From: Alphaproteobacteria bacterium
GTDB lineage: Bacteria > Pseudomonadota > Alphaproteobacteria > UBA8366 > Aestuariispiraceae
NCBI GenBank assembly: GCA_033344895.1
Contig: JAWPMN010000001.1
Location: forward strand, 1,798,001-1,862,000
DNA length: 64,000 nt
Direction: 5' to 3'
Below the pieces are notes generated by a model. It ran no database searches, was not told the origin of the DNA, and worked only from the letters and a program-made list of their open reading frames with translations. The position numbers were made by a program, and so were the translations under genes. Each line of letters opens with the position of its first letter. Position 1 is the stretch's first letter. Shown here one piece after another: positions 34,515-43,645 of the stretch.

Positions 34515-35395
34515 CAGTAATGCACCTTGCGTTCGATGTATTTGAACTGGACCACCGTCAGCAGGCCGACGACGACCAGGAGGATCACCGACTGGGCCGA
34601 TGAGGACCCGAGATCCTGACCGACGAAGCCGTCCGAGAAGACCTTGTAGACCAGGATGGTCGTCGACTGCTGCGGCCCGCCGGCGGTGATCGTGTGGATC
34701 ACGCCGAAGGTCTCGAAGAATGAATAGACGACATTGACGACCAGCAGGAAGAAGGTGGTCGGCGACAGAAGCGGCAGAACGATGGTGAAGAAGCGTCGCC
34801 AGAACCCGGCGCCGTCGATCGCGGCCGCTTCGATGACCGAGCGTGGTACCGACTGCAGCGCCGCGAAGAAGAACAGGAAGTTGTAGCTGATGCGACCCCA
34901 GGCGGACGCGACGACCACCAATCCCATGGCTTCGCCGCCGTTCAGGACATGGTTCCAGTCATAGCCGAGTTGGCCGAGATACCAGGAAATGACGCCGACC
35001 CGGGTGTTGAACATGAAAAGCCACAAAACGCCAGCGACGGCCGGTGCCACCGCATAGGGCCAGATCAGGAGCGTGCGATACACCCCCGATCCCTTGATCA
35101 GACGATCGGCGACGACGGCGAGAAACAGCGCCGGGACCATCGAACAGAGCGTGACGAGGATCGAGAATACCGCCGTGGTCAGGAACGAGGCGCGGTAGAA
35201 TTTGTCGCTAAGCAGATATTCGAAGTTTCCCAGGCCCACAAATCGGGACGAAAGGCCGAACGGATCCGGGATGAACAGGGATTGCCAGACTGCCTGGGCG
35301 GCCGGATAGAAAAAGAAGACCGCCGAAATGATCACCTGCGGAGCAATCAGCAGGACCGGCAGCCACCAGCCACGAAATGTTACGCGCTTTTCCAT
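34514..35395 (-). CDS. ugpA: ABC transporter permease, Ugp type
   Basis: A 293-residue permease with six transmembrane segments and an EAA loop ([20 protein letters not shown], about 205-224). The start [16 protein letters not shown] at 35395 is the normal UgpA N-terminus; an upstream reading to 35446 would pass through a terminator-like hairpin and is rejected. It pairs with UgpE as the membrane pore. Confidence 0.92.
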   Translation of the reverse strand: MEKRVTFRGWWLPVLLIAPQVIISAVFFFYPAAQAVWQSLFIPDPFGLSSRFVGLGNFEYLLSDKFYRASFLTTAVFSILVTLCSMVPALFLAVVADRLIKGSGVYRTLLIWPYAVAPAVAGVLWLFMFNTRVGVISWYLGQLGYDWNHVLNGGEAMGLVVVASAWGRISYNFLFFFAALQSVPRSVIEAAAIDGAGFWRRFFTIVLPLLSPTTFFLLVVNVVYSFFETFGVIHTITAGGPQQSTTILVYKVFSDGFVGQDLGSSSAQSVILLVVVGLLTVVQFKYIERKVHY

Positions 35396-35411
35396 GTCGG
35401 GAATCCAGAAA

Positions 35412-35437
35412 AATGCGGGCTCCGAAGAGCCCGCATT
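35412..35437 (-). terminator. attenuating hairpin between ugpB and ugpA
   Basis: On the minus strand AATGCGGGCTC-TTCG-GAGCCCGCATT is a perfect 11-bp stem with a stable UUCG loop followed by TTTTT. It lies 12 bases after the ugpB stop and 17 bases before ugpA. Such elements commonly let binding-protein mRNA exceed permease mRNA by partial termination or 3'-end protection. Confidence 0.85.
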
Positions 35438-35449
35438 CAAGATCAAGCC

Positions 35450-36760
35450 TTAGCGGTTCGCCGACTCGAACCGGCGCAACAGGACATCGCCCCGTTCCTT
35501 GGCACTGTCCATGGCTTCCTGTGCGGTCTTGTCACCGGACCAGATCGCCTCGAGTTCTTCGTCGATGATCCCGCGAATCTGATCGAAGGAACCAAGACGA
35601 AGACCCTTGGAATTCGCGGTCGGCTGCTTCGCGGTCATCTGGATGACGGCGATGTCGGTGCCCGGGTTCTGCTCATAGAATCCCGACGCACGGGTCGCTT
35701 CCGAAGCTTCCGCCGTGATCGGGAGGTAGCCGGTGTTCTGATGCCATGCCGCCTGGACATCCGAGGTCGAGAGGTAGCTCAGGAACTCCCCGACGCCCTT
35801 GTATTCGGCATCGTCATGGCCGGCCATGACCCAGAGCGACGCGCCGCCGATGATCGTGTTCTGCGGCTCGTCCACCAGGGACTTCCAGTAAGGCAGGGGG
35901 CGAACGTCGAAATCGAACTTCGCTTCCGCGCTGATCCCGGCATACCCGGCGGAGCTTTCCGTAAACAGCGCGCATTCGCCGGCACGGAAATTGGCGCCCC
36001 CTTCGTTCCGACGGCCGGTGTAGATGAACTTGCCATCCTTTGCCCATTCACCCATCGCGGAGAGATGCGCAACCTGGGCCGGGCCGTTCAGCATCAGCTC
36101 CGTATCCAGCCCGGAGAAACCGTTGTCCTTAGAGGCGAACGGGACGTCGTGATAGGCCGAGAAATTCTCCAGATGGATCCAGCTCTGCCACGCGGTCACC
36201 AGCGGACATTCCTCGCCACCCGCCTTCAACTGGTCCAGAACTTCGCCGACATTTTCCCATGTCGACAGGTCGGTATCGGGATCGACCCCCGCGGCCTTCA
36301 TCGCATCGCGGTTCACCCACAGGACCGGGGTGGAGGAGTTGAACGGCAGGGACAGCATCTGGCCGTCCGTGCTGGTGTAATAGCCTTTGACGGCACCGAT
36401 ATAGGCGTCGGGATCGAAGTTTGCGCCACTTTCGGCCATCACTTCATGAACCGGCTTGATCGCGCCGCCGGCGGCCATCATCGTCGCGGTTCCGACTTCG
36501 AACACCATCAGGATGTGGGGCTGTTCGCCGGCGCGGAAGGCCGCGATGCCGGCGTTCAGGGTCTCGGAATAGTTCCCCTTGTGACTGGCGACGACGACAT
36601 AATCGTCCTGGCTCGCGTTGAACTCCGAAACCTGGGCGGCGACAAGCTCGCCAAGCCGTCCAGTGAACGCATGCCAGAAATTGATTTCCGTTTGGGCCAT
36701 GGCCGTGACGGGCAGAAGTAACGTGGACGCAGCAACAGCGCCCAGTAGCAGCTTTTTCAT
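35450..36760 (-). CDS. ugpB: glycerol-3-phosphate-type ABC transporter substrate-binding protein
   Basis: A 436-residue periplasmic binding protein: signal peptide (1-23, ending AMA), then INFWHAFTGRLGE (about 26-38), typical of UgpB (FWHAM/FWHAF), LPFNSSTPVLWVNRDAM (about 121-137), GWQSWIHLENFSAYH-like AWQSWIHLENFSAYH (about 175-189, resembling the UgpB W-x-x-ENF substrate stretch) and GGASLWVMAGH (about 289-299). It binds sn-glycerol 3-phosphate or glycerophosphodiesters, judged from the family and the GDPD gene. ATG 36760 has GGGAGGAAAC upstream. First gene of ugpB-A-E-C-gdpD. Confidence 0.92.
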   Translation of the reverse strand: MKKLLLGAVAASTLLLPVTAMAQTEINFWHAFTGRLGELVAAQVSEFNASQDDYVVVASHKGNYSETLNAGIAAFRAGEQPHILMVFEVGTATMMAAGGAIKPVHEVMAESGANFDPDAYIGAVKGYYTSTDGQMLSLPFNSSTPVLWVNRDAMKAAGVDPDTDLSTWENVGEVLDQLKAGGEECPLVTAWQSWIHLENFSAYHDVPFASKDNGFSGLDTELMLNGPAQVAHLSAMGEWAKDGKFIYTGRRNEGGANFRAGECALFTESSAGYAGISAEAKFDFDVRPLPYWKSLVDEPQNTIIGGASLWVMAGHDDAEYKGVGEFLSYLSTSDVQAAWHQNTGYLPITAEASEATRASGFYEQNPGTDIAVIQMTAKQPTANSKGLRLGSFDQIRGIIDEELEAIWSGDKTAQEAMDSAKERGDVLLRRFESANR

Positions 36761-36890
36761 GTTTCCTCCCTGCATCATTTTTTGATGCGTCTGTTACGCC
36801 CTCAGGCGGAATGCGCACACTGAACCTTGGAAGTTCATTACGGCGGCATTCAAGCAGGATATAATTCAAGTGACAACTATTGGAGTGAAA

Positions 36891-36907
36891 TATAACATTT
36901 TGTTATA
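36891..36907. promoter_or_regulatory. LysR-type operator between ugpB and its divergent regulator
   Basis: TATAAC-ATTTT-GTTATA is a perfect inverted repeat of T-N11-A type 21 bases before the LysR start and about 130 bases before ugpB. It fits an autoregulatory LysR site. I see no PHO box, which drives ugp in many bacteria. Confidence 0.6.
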
Positions 36908-36928
36908 AAAGTGCAGAAGGGAGACCCC

Positions 36929-37843
36929 ATGAGGCAGGGATTGAGGATTCGGCAGCTGGAGGCCCTGATGGCGGTGTCGGCCAACGGCTCGATAACCGCC
37001 GCGGCGACAGAGCTGGGCATCAGCCAGCCGGCGGTCAGCCGCCTCCTGTCCGACCTGCGGAAAGTGCTCGGGTTTCAGCTGTTCGACAAACGGGACGGGC
37101 AACTGACGCCGTCGCAGGAAGTCCGAATCCTGCAGCCCGACATCAAGAGAGTGCTGGAGCTGATGCGGCAGATTTCCGACGTCAGTCAGGACATCACCAA
37201 GCGCAAGGCCGGGCATATCAATATCGCATGTCTGCCGGGATTCGCGACCAGCCATCTGCCGGGCGTGGTCGCCAGCTTTCTCAAACACCGGCCGGGGGTC
37301 AGTCTGACCATCGAGCCGGATCGCCCTGAGCGGATTCTCGAATGGATGATCGGAGAACAGTACGATTTCGGCATTACCGACGGGTTTTTCGGGCATCCCG
37401 CCGTCGACAGTCAGGTGGTCGAGGTCAACACGGTCTGTGTCTTTCCGACAGGCCACAAGCTGGAAGCCCGGGACAGCATCAGCCCCAGGGATCTGGCAAA
37501 GGAAAGCATCATCCACACCCGGCGCGACAGCGACTTCTTCATTCAACTGTCAAAAGCGTTTCAGGATGCCCATGTCGAGTTGAACTCGCATATCGAAGTG
37601 CGCCAGTTCACGGCGGCCTGTGAGTTGACCTGCGAGCGGGTCGGCGTGGCCGTCGTGAGCGAGCTGGACGCGGTCAAATATGTCGGCAAGGGCTTGAGCT
37701 ACAGACCGTTTCTGCCACGGCTTCCGCATGCCCTGTCCCTTGTCCGCCCGACGCACAAGACGCCGTCGCTGATCGCGTTGGAGTTCATGGAGTATTTCAA
37801 GGAAAGCCTGAAACCCTACGCCTTGGCAGGTCGCCGAACCTAA
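36929..37843 (+). CDS. LysR-type regulator of the ugp cluster
   Basis: A 304-residue LysR-type protein: helix-turn-helix at about 18-37 (NGSITAAATELGISQPAVSR) and a substrate domain (about 90-295; GHINIACLPGFATSHLPGVV at the entry). Its position, divergent from ugpB with a shared 168-base gap, makes it the likely regulator of the transporter. ATG 36929 has AAGGGAG upstream. The effector may be glycerol 3-phosphate or a diester; this is inference. Confidence 0.88.
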   Translation: MRQGLRIRQLEALMAVSANGSITAAATELGISQPAVSRLLSDLRKVLGFQLFDKRDGQLTPSQEVRILQPDIKRVLELMRQISDVSQDITKRKAGHINIACLPGFATSHLPGVVASFLKHRPGVSLTIEPDRPERILEWMIGEQYDFGITDGFFGHPAVDSQVVEVNTVCVFPTGHKLEARDSISPRDLAKESIIHTRRDSDFFIQLSKAFQDAHVELNSHIEVRQFTAACELTCERVGVAVVSELDAVKYVGKGLSYRPFLPRLPHALSLVRPTHKTPSLIALEFMEYFKESLKPYALAGRRT

Positions 37844-37853
37844 AGCGCCTGGG

Positions 37854-39248
37854 CTATTTCAGCATCGTGTTGTTCAGGGCGGCGTTGCCGCGGCGTCGCA
37901 ACAGGTCGGCGGTGTCGGAATTCGTGATCAGTTCGACAAGGCGCACGGTCGTGGCCAGATGCGCCGCGGCCTGGGGCTTATGATCCGGATCGACCTTGGG
38001 CAGTTTCTCGATGATCTTGGCGGCGTATTTCTCCAGATCCTTGCGCAACTGTCCGACCTTGCTCTGACAGGCGGATTGCAGGCCGATCTGTTCGGCGATG
38101 CGGGAGGCCTCGCCGAGGGCGCGGGCGCGCCGCTCCGAAATCTCGAACTTCAGCTCGTCCGGGAAGGTGGTGAAATCGGGCGTGCCGTTCCCCTTGTTGG
38201 GCAGCATGTCCAGAACGGTATCCTGCGCCGTGGCAAGTACCAGATTTTCCACCGCTGCGCTGACTTTGCCGCGGCAGCCATACATGCGCTGCCCCCATTC
38301 GCCGTCGCGCCGGATGCCGATGTCGCTGGTAATGCCCTTGAAGGCGGCGGCGAAGCGCTTGGCTTTCGCGATCACATCGGTTTCCGTCGCTCTCGGGGCG
38401 TCGGCGGCTTCCGCCACGGCGTCGGCATCCTTCTCCAGCGCCGTGATGACGATGTTGCCGGCGATCCCCAGATCCGAATTGGCGGTCAGCGTGTCGTCCA
38501 GCTTGCGCGACAGGGCGCGGAAGACCTTGAGCACCGGGAAGGGCTGCAGCAGGCGCCCGATCAGGGCCAGCAGCAGATAGACCTCGTGATCCGGCGCCTC
38601 GGTCACGACGCGGTCGTAATGGCGTTTGACGATGGTCACCTGTTCCGGCGTGAAATTCAGGATCGGCTTGCGGGGCAGTTGTTCCTTCAGCGACTCGACA
38701 ATATCAGCGATCTCCAGAACCGCGGCCATTTCGCGAATATCTTCCAGGCGTCGGGTGCCGCCGATCTTCTTGGCGGCGGCGCGAATCTCGCCCGGGTCGC
38801 TTCCGAGGCTTTCGTCCCAGGTCTTCAGTGCCTTGGCGGCCATGGCCCAAAGCTGCGACGCGGCGGCATTCTTGCGGTCGTCATCGCCCTTCTTCTGGGC
38901 CCGCACGAAGGCGTCGGCGACCGGTTCCCATTCCGTTCCGATGCGTTCGAGGACCAGATTCCACATCGGGCCGATCGACGCCCGGGCGATTGTCCCGGTC
39001 TGCTTGGGGTCGGGATCGCGGAAGTCCAGCATGTCTTCGAAGGGCAGGCACAGAATCCGCTGCGGCGTGAAGATGCGCGGCGCCCTTATCTCCGCCAGAC
39101 GCGGACGCAACAGGGCCATGATCGCATCATGGGGGATGCCGAAACGGTTCTCCCCGCGGTCCAGTTCGATCTTGACCGCAAGTGTCTTCAGTTCCTTGTC
39201 GGGAAGCTGGTGCAGGAAGGCCCGCAATTGTTCTGCCGCGCTGCTCAT
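37854..39248 (-). CDS. uncharacterised 464-residue protein, coupled to upstream gene
   Basis: A soluble, mostly helical protein with no signal peptide or membrane segment and no motif I recognise. Notable stretches are FLHQLPDKELKTLAVKIELDRGENRFGIPHD in part (about 11-41), IFTPQRILCLPFEDMLDF (about 59-76) and YGCRGKVSAAVENLVL (about 317-332). The central region (about 190-240) is helical with alternating charge. Its ATG overlaps the stop of the preceding gene by one base (TGATG), so the pair is translated together and probably works together. Confidence 0.7.
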   Translation of the reverse strand: MSSAAEQLRAFLHQLPDKELKTLAVKIELDRGENRFGIPHDAIMALLRPRLAEIRAPRIFTPQRILCLPFEDMLDFRDPDPKQTGTIARASIGPMWNLVLERIGTEWEPVADAFVRAQKKGDDDRKNAAASQLWAMAAKALKTWDESLGSDPGEIRAAAKKIGGTRRLEDIREMAAVLEIADIVESLKEQLPRKPILNFTPEQVTIVKRHYDRVVTEAPDHEVYLLLALIGRLLQPFPVLKVFRALSRKLDDTLTANSDLGIAGNIVITALEKDADAVAEAADAPRATETDVIAKAKRFAAAFKGITSDIGIRRDGEWGQRMYGCRGKVSAAVENLVLATAQDTVLDMLPNKGNGTPDFTTFPDELKFEISERRARALGEASRIAEQIGLQSACQSKVGQLRKDLEKYAAKIIEKLPKVDPDHKPQAAAHLATTVRLVELITNSDTADLLRRRGNAALNNTMLK

Positions 39249-40396
39249 CAGGGCTCCTTACGGAACTGTGAGAGCTTGTCCTTGGTATCCTGATCGAGGT
39301 CGGAATCGATCCGGTGCTGGCTGGTCTGGCCCCATCGGGTCTGGCTCTCGCGCAGGGTTTCCCACATCCCGATCTGCTCGCCAACCGCCTCTTCCGGCAG
39401 GATCGGCAGCTGCTGGGCGAAGACTTCCAGCGTATCACGCTGCAGGAACCGATCTCCGGCCCGCGCCGCATTCCAGGTGTCGATCACTCTCTGCCAGCCG
39501 TCCAACATCAGCGCCATACGATGGACGTGGTTCTTCAACGTCTTGTCGACGGCGTCGAAATCGCGCAGCGGTTCCGCCATGTTTCCGGCCAGCGCGTCCA
39601 GGGCCTGCAGATGGAAGCGGGCCTTCTCCGCCGCGCCCCGGGCCGCGGTGACGGTCCGTTGCGCCATTTCGGCGGTTTCCGGCGGTTCCTGGATCAGCCA
39701 TTTGCTCAACTCGTCCGCCAGCCCCTCCAGCGTGACCAGCAGCGTCATCAGATAGCCGGCGACACTGCCGTCGGGCGATCCGACAGGGGCAATCCGGTCG
39801 GCCCAGCTTTCCAGCCGGGCATAGATCTTGTCACCGCGTTCACCGATCGACTGGGCATAGCCGCCCAGGGCATCGCGCGCCAGCTTCATGCCGTCCGGGG
39901 AGGCGATGGTCTTTTCGTTCAGATCCTTCACGCCGGGATGATTCGGCGCCAGCTGCGTGATTGCCATGCGCAGCAGGCCCAGCAGGATCATCGCCGGCTG
40001 TTCCTCGTCGGCGAGGCGTTCCTGTTTGGCACGCTTGGCCAGCGCCGGGCCGCCGAGGCCCGTCATGGCAACGCGGTTGGCGGTCTGTCGGATCATGGCC
40101 GGCGTGATCTCGCGCAGATGCGCCAGTTCTTCGTGCAGCGCCCGGTCGTGCACCGTCAGGTTGATGATTTCCGGCAGTACCTTGTAGGGGATGACATAGG
40201 TTTCCGCACCGCCCGCCAGGCCCGGCATCAGGATTTCCAGCGATCCGCCGGTCGGCCGGCGCAGGCGGGCATAGCTCAGAACGGAGGTGGTGAACGGCAG
40301 ATAGGTGCCGCGTTTCAGAAATGTGGCGGGCAGCAGCGGCGTCTTGCTGCCACGCTTGGTCTTTGGCGCGGTTTCCCCGTTTGCCGGCCTGGCCAT
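39248..40396 (-). CDS. uncharacterised 382-residue protein, first of a coupled pair
   Basis: A soluble, helix-rich protein starting MARPANGETAPKTKRGSK (basic, possibly nucleic-acid or membrane-surface binding), then LPFTTSVLSYARLRRPTGGSLEI (split; about 31-55). Later segments include RQTANRVAMTGLGGPALAKRAKQ (split) and a helical C-terminal part with several Trp residues. No known domain, no Cys or His cluster. ATG 40396 has GGAGG 9 bases upstream; the longer reading to 40501 is not supported. It is divergent from an acetyltransferase gene across 234 bases. Confidence 0.7.
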   Translation of the reverse strand: MARPANGETAPKTKRGSKTPLLPATFLKRGTYLPFTTSVLSYARLRRPTGGSLEILMPGLAGGAETYVIPYKVLPEIINLTVHDRALHEELAHLREITPAMIRQTANRVAMTGLGGPALAKRAKQERLADEEQPAMILLGLLRMAITQLAPNHPGVKDLNEKTIASPDGMKLARDALGGYAQSIGERGDKIYARLESWADRIAPVGSPDGSVAGYLMTLLVTLEGLADELSKWLIQEPPETAEMAQRTVTAARGAAEKARFHLQALDALAGNMAEPLRDFDAVDKTLKNHVHRMALMLDGWQRVIDTWNAARAGDRFLQRDTLEVFAQQLPILPEEAVGEQIGMWETLRESQTRWGQTSQHRIDSDLDQDTKDKLSQFRKEP

Positions 40397-40630
40397 CCGC
40401 CCGATTCCTCCGTCTCCAGGTGCGGTCCCGGAGTAGCTTTTAATACACAATATCTGACCTAAACTGCCCCGCAGTTCAGGTGCAAGCCCCGTGTTTACCA
40501 TAATTCGCGATTGGTGCAGAATATCTTAAAGCCCCGGACCGATCGCCGCCATGGCGGCGTGACAATAGCGGGATTCCACCCTTTGTCCTACCCAAGTCAC
40601 AGCCAGGGCCTGCCGCCGTTACCACCCGGA

Positions 40631-41179
40631 ATGGTGCTGCGCGAGGCGGGTCCCGACGATGTCGTCGGACTGCTGCGACTGGGGCGGTCCCTTCTGAGCG
40701 AAACCGACCATTTCGTGCGCCGGCCGGAAGAGCGGGCGGGCGACCCGTCGGACATGCAGCGCATTGTCGACCATTATGCCCGGACACCCGGCTGGGCGAT
40801 GCTGAATCTCTGGGACGGGGAGCAACCGGTGGCGGAAGGGGTCCTGTCGGTGGGCGCGCTGGCCCGGACGGCACATGTCGGGACGCTGGGTATCGGCGTC
40901 CTGCGACGCTATTGGGGGCGCGGGCTGGGTCGGATCCTGATGGCGGAGCTGGAGCGACGGGCGGTCGAATCCGGGATCGAGCGGCTGGAATTCACGGTGC
41001 TGGATCATAATCGTCGGGCGCGGGACTTCTATCGGCGACTCGGTTATTCTGAGGAAGGACGGCGGGTCCGGTCGGTGCGATACGCCCCGGACGGGCCGTC
41101 CGAACCGGTCCGTTATGGCGACGAGATCGCCTTGGCGAAATGGATCGGGCCCGCCGATTGCATAACCGTCGGCGATTGA
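40631..41179 (+). CDS. GNAT family N-acetyltransferase
   Basis: The GNAT fold spans nearly the whole protein: VLREAGPDDVVGLLRLG at the start, the acetyl-CoA loop in TLGIGVLRRYWGRGLGRILMAEL (split; motif A RRYWGRGLG), then IERLEFTVLDHNRRARDFYRRLGYSEEG (split). The acceptor is unknown. The start is uncertain: in-frame GTG 40559 and TTG 40511 would add N-terminal residues, and none has a clear ribosome site; I use the ATG at the domain boundary. A small unknown gene follows by 23 bases. Confidence 0.82.
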   Translation: MVLREAGPDDVVGLLRLGRSLLSETDHFVRRPEERAGDPSDMQRIVDHYARTPGWAMLNLWDGEQPVAEGVLSVGALARTAHVGTLGIGVLRRYWGRGLGRILMAELERRAVESGIERLEFTVLDHNRRARDFYRRLGYSEEGRRVRSVRYAPDGPSEPVRYGDEIALAKWIGPADCITVGD

Positions 41180-41202
41180 TTGGCAAGAGCTGGAGCGATC
41201 CG

Positions 41203-41637
41203 ATGGTCTGGAACCTGTTCGGCGGAAAAAAGAAGGCCGAGGCGAAGGCAAAGCTTCGCGCGAAATCGGCGATGCCGCCGGTCATGGCACCGGACGAGAC
41301 CGGCACGCCGCCTGAGCGGCAGCGGGCGCTGCGGGAGGATCAGGTCGACGCCCTGACCGTCATGGCGGCGATCGAAAGCGCGAAACAGGAATTGGCCGAA
41401 CGCGAAAACACCTTGCGCCGCCAGGCCCGCAGCCGGGCCGATGCCGGCCTTGCCGATCCGGCGGAAGACCCGGCCCAGGCGGCGGCGCGCAAGAAGCAGC
41501 TGATCCAGGCGGCCATGGCGGTGCACCGCCTGAAACAGTCTTCCTTCGACGGGTTGGACAACCAGTCGCGCGACAAGCTGCGCAAGATGGCGGAAAGCGC
41601 GCTGGGCGTCGGTCAGGGTCCGAAAAAGAGGTCGTGA
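41203..41637 (+). CDS. small charged protein of unknown function
   Basis: A 144-residue, highly charged protein starting [21 protein letters not shown] (split) and dominated by Lys, Arg, Glu and Ala; two helical segments (about 48-75 and 88-125) could form a coiled coil. No known domain. GGAG lies 7 bases upstream of the ATG. It is followed 10 bases later by meaB, so it is probably in the same transcript. Confidence 0.6.
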   Translation: MVWNLFGGKKKAEAKAKLRAKSAMPPVMAPDETGTPPERQRALREDQVDALTVMAAIESAKQELAERENTLRRQARSRADAGLADPAEDPAQAAARKKQLIQAAMAVHRLKQSSFDGLDNQSRDKLRKMAESALGVGQGPKKRS

Positions 41638-41647
41638 CGGCGCGGGT

Positions 41648-42631
41648 ATGACGGATCTGGTTCAGACGCTTGCGGCGCGGTTGCGCGCCGGTGATCGACG
41701 CGCCCTGGCGAAGGCGGTGACCCTGGTCGAATCGGCCCGGGCCGACCACCGGGAACAGGCCGAGGCGCTGATCGCCGAAATCATGCCTGATACCGGGGGC
41801 GCCATGCGCGTCGGCATCTCCGGGGTGCCGGGCGTCGGCAAATCCACCTTCATCGAAGCCTTCGGCACCCATGTGACCGAACTGGGACACCGGATCGCGG
41901 TGCTGGCGGTCGATCCGAGTTCCAAGCGCGGTGGCGGTTCGATCCTGGGCGACAAGACACGCATGGAACTGCTGTCGCGCAACCGCGACGCCTTCATCCG
42001 CCCCTCCCCGGCCGGCGAAACCCTTGGCGGGGTCGCCCGGCGCACCCGGGAGAGTATGCTTCTGTGCGAGGCCGCCGGATTCGATGTGATCCTGGTCGAG
42101 ACCGTCGGTGTCGGGCAGAGCGAAACCGCGGTGGCGGAGATGACGGACCTGTTCCTGCTGCTGCTGCTGCCGGCCGGCGGCGATGAACTGCAGGGGCTGA
42201 AGAAGGGGATCGTCGAACTGGCCGACATGATCCTGGTCAACAAGGCCGACGGCGCGCTGGCCGATCAGGCGCGGCGCACTGCAGCCGATTATCACGGTGC
42301 GCTCCGGTTGCTCAGCAAGGCCGGGGCCGACTGGACCGTGCCGGTCCTGCCGGTTTCCGCCCAGACCGGCGATGGCATCGCCGATGCCTGGACACGCATG
42401 GAGGCGTTCCGCGCGATGATGGCGGATAGCGGGGCGCTGACGGATCGGCGGGCGCAACAGGCGCGCAACTGGCTGTGGGACGAATTGTTGGCCGAAATGG
42501 CCCATCGCCTGAAATCCGATCCGGCCGTGCGGGATTTGCTGCCCCAGGTTCAGAAAGCGGTCGCGGACGGCGAAACTCCGGCGCCGGTCGGGGCGCGGCG
42601 TCTGATTGCGGCATTGTTGCAGGGCAAATAG
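41648..42631 (+). CDS. meaB: methylmalonyl-CoA mutase-associated GTPase
   Basis: MeaB is the G3E-type GTPase that protects and loads adenosylcobalamin on methylmalonyl-CoA mutase. The 327-residue protein has Walker [10 protein letters not shown] (59-67), [19 protein letters not shown] (about 89-107), a Walker B-like [10 protein letters not shown] (about 154-163) and NKAD (about 198-201). The Arg/Lys-Arg-type acidic tail is normal. The mutase genes are not in this window. Cobalamin-related genes (cbtAB, cobD) lie elsewhere in the window. Confidence 0.95.
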   Translation: MTDLVQTLAARLRAGDRRALAKAVTLVESARADHREQAEALIAEIMPDTGGAMRVGISGVPGVGKSTFIEAFGTHVTELGHRIAVLAVDPSSKRGGGSILGDKTRMELLSRNRDAFIRPSPAGETLGGVARRTRESMLLCEAAGFDVILVETVGVGQSETAVAEMTDLFLLLLLPAGGDELQGLKKGIVELADMILVNKADGALADQARRTAADYHGALRLLSKAGADWTVPVLPVSAQTGDGIADAWTRMEAFRAMMADSGALTDRRAQQARNWLWDELLAEMAHRLKSDPAVRDLLPQVQKAVADGETPAPVGARRLIAALLQGK

Positions 42632-42665
42632 GCGCATCCCGCGGGAAGGCGCCAGGTTCCGGTTC

Positions 42666-43616
42666 TCAGAAAGTCGCCTTCAGCGAATCCATCGTGTCGA
42701 CCAGCGCGCGGATGATTCCGGGCTCGGTCGCGGAGTGGCCGGCATCGTCGACAATGCGCAGCCGCGCATCCGGCCAGGCCTGGACCAGATCGTAGGCGGA
42801 GGTCGGCGGGCAGACCACGTCGTAACGTCCCTGGACCACCACACCCGGAATGCCCGACAGGCGCCCGATATTGTCGAGAAGCTGGTTCTCTTCCAGAAAC
42901 AGATTGTGGGCGAAGTAATGCGCTTCCAGCCGGGCCAGCGGCAGGGCCGCGTCGCGAAAGCCGACCGACCGGATGCTGTCGGCATTGGGGCGCAGGGTCG
43001 AACAGACCGCCTCGTAGCGGCTCCAGATCTCCGCGGCGCGGCCATGCACGGCCTCGTCCGGGTCGTTCAGACGCCGATTGTAGCCACCCAGCGGGTCGGC
43101 CCGTTCCTGCGGGTCCAGATGGCCCAGGAACCGGGCATGTTCTTCCGGAAAGAAGGTGCCCATGCCGTGCAGGAACCAGTCGATCTCCTTCTTGCGGCAC
43201 AGGAATATCCCGCGCAGGACCAGCGACATGACGCGTTCCGGATGCGCCTCGGCATAGGCCAGGGCGAGGCTTGATCCCCAGGATCCGCCGAACACGATCC
43301 AGCGGTCGATGTCCAGCATCTTGCGTAGCGCCTCGATATCCTGGATCAGCCGGCCGGTATCGTTGTTGCGGATTTCCGCGGAAGGACGGGACCGTCCGGC
43401 GCCGCGCTGATCATGCAGCACGATGCGGTAGGCATCCGGATCGAAGAAGCGCCGATGTCCCGGAGTCGTGCCCGCCCCCGGACCGCCATGCAGGAAGCAG
43501 ACGGGAATCCCGTTCTGGTTGCCGCTCTCCTCCCAATAGATACTATGCGGAGACTCCACGTCCAGGTGGCCGCGTCGGTTCGGTTCGATGGCGGGATAAA
43601 GCCGGTCTCGGGACAT
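42666..43616 (-). CDS. pip: proline iminopeptidase
   Basis: An alpha/beta hydrolase of 316 residues (family S33) that removes N-terminal proline. Motifs: oxyanion HGGPGAG (43-49), DQRGAGRSRP (69-78), nucleophile elbow GGSWGSSLAL (110-119, Ser112), then catalytic Asp in GRYDVVCPP (about 263-271) and His in DDAGHSA (about 290-296). The S33 lid includes FLHGMGTFFPEEH. Start ATG 43616, divergent from the SNase-like gene by 29 bases. Confidence 0.94.
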   Translation of the reverse strand: MSRDRLYPAIEPNRRGHLDVESPHSIYWEESGNQNGIPVCFLHGGPGAGTTPGHRRFFDPDAYRIVLHDQRGAGRSRPSAEIRNNDTGRLIQDIEALRKMLDIDRWIVFGGSWGSSLALAYAEAHPERVMSLVLRGIFLCRKKEIDWFLHGMGTFFPEEHARFLGHLDPQERADPLGGYNRRLNDPDEAVHGRAAEIWSRYEAVCSTLRPNADSIRSVGFRDAALPLARLEAHYFAHNLFLEENQLLDNIGRLSGIPGVVVQGRYDVVCPPTSAYDLVQAWPDARLRIVDDAGHSATEPGIIRALVDTMDSLKATF

Positions 43617-43645
43617 GAAGGGTCCTGTACTAGAGGGGCCTGTAC

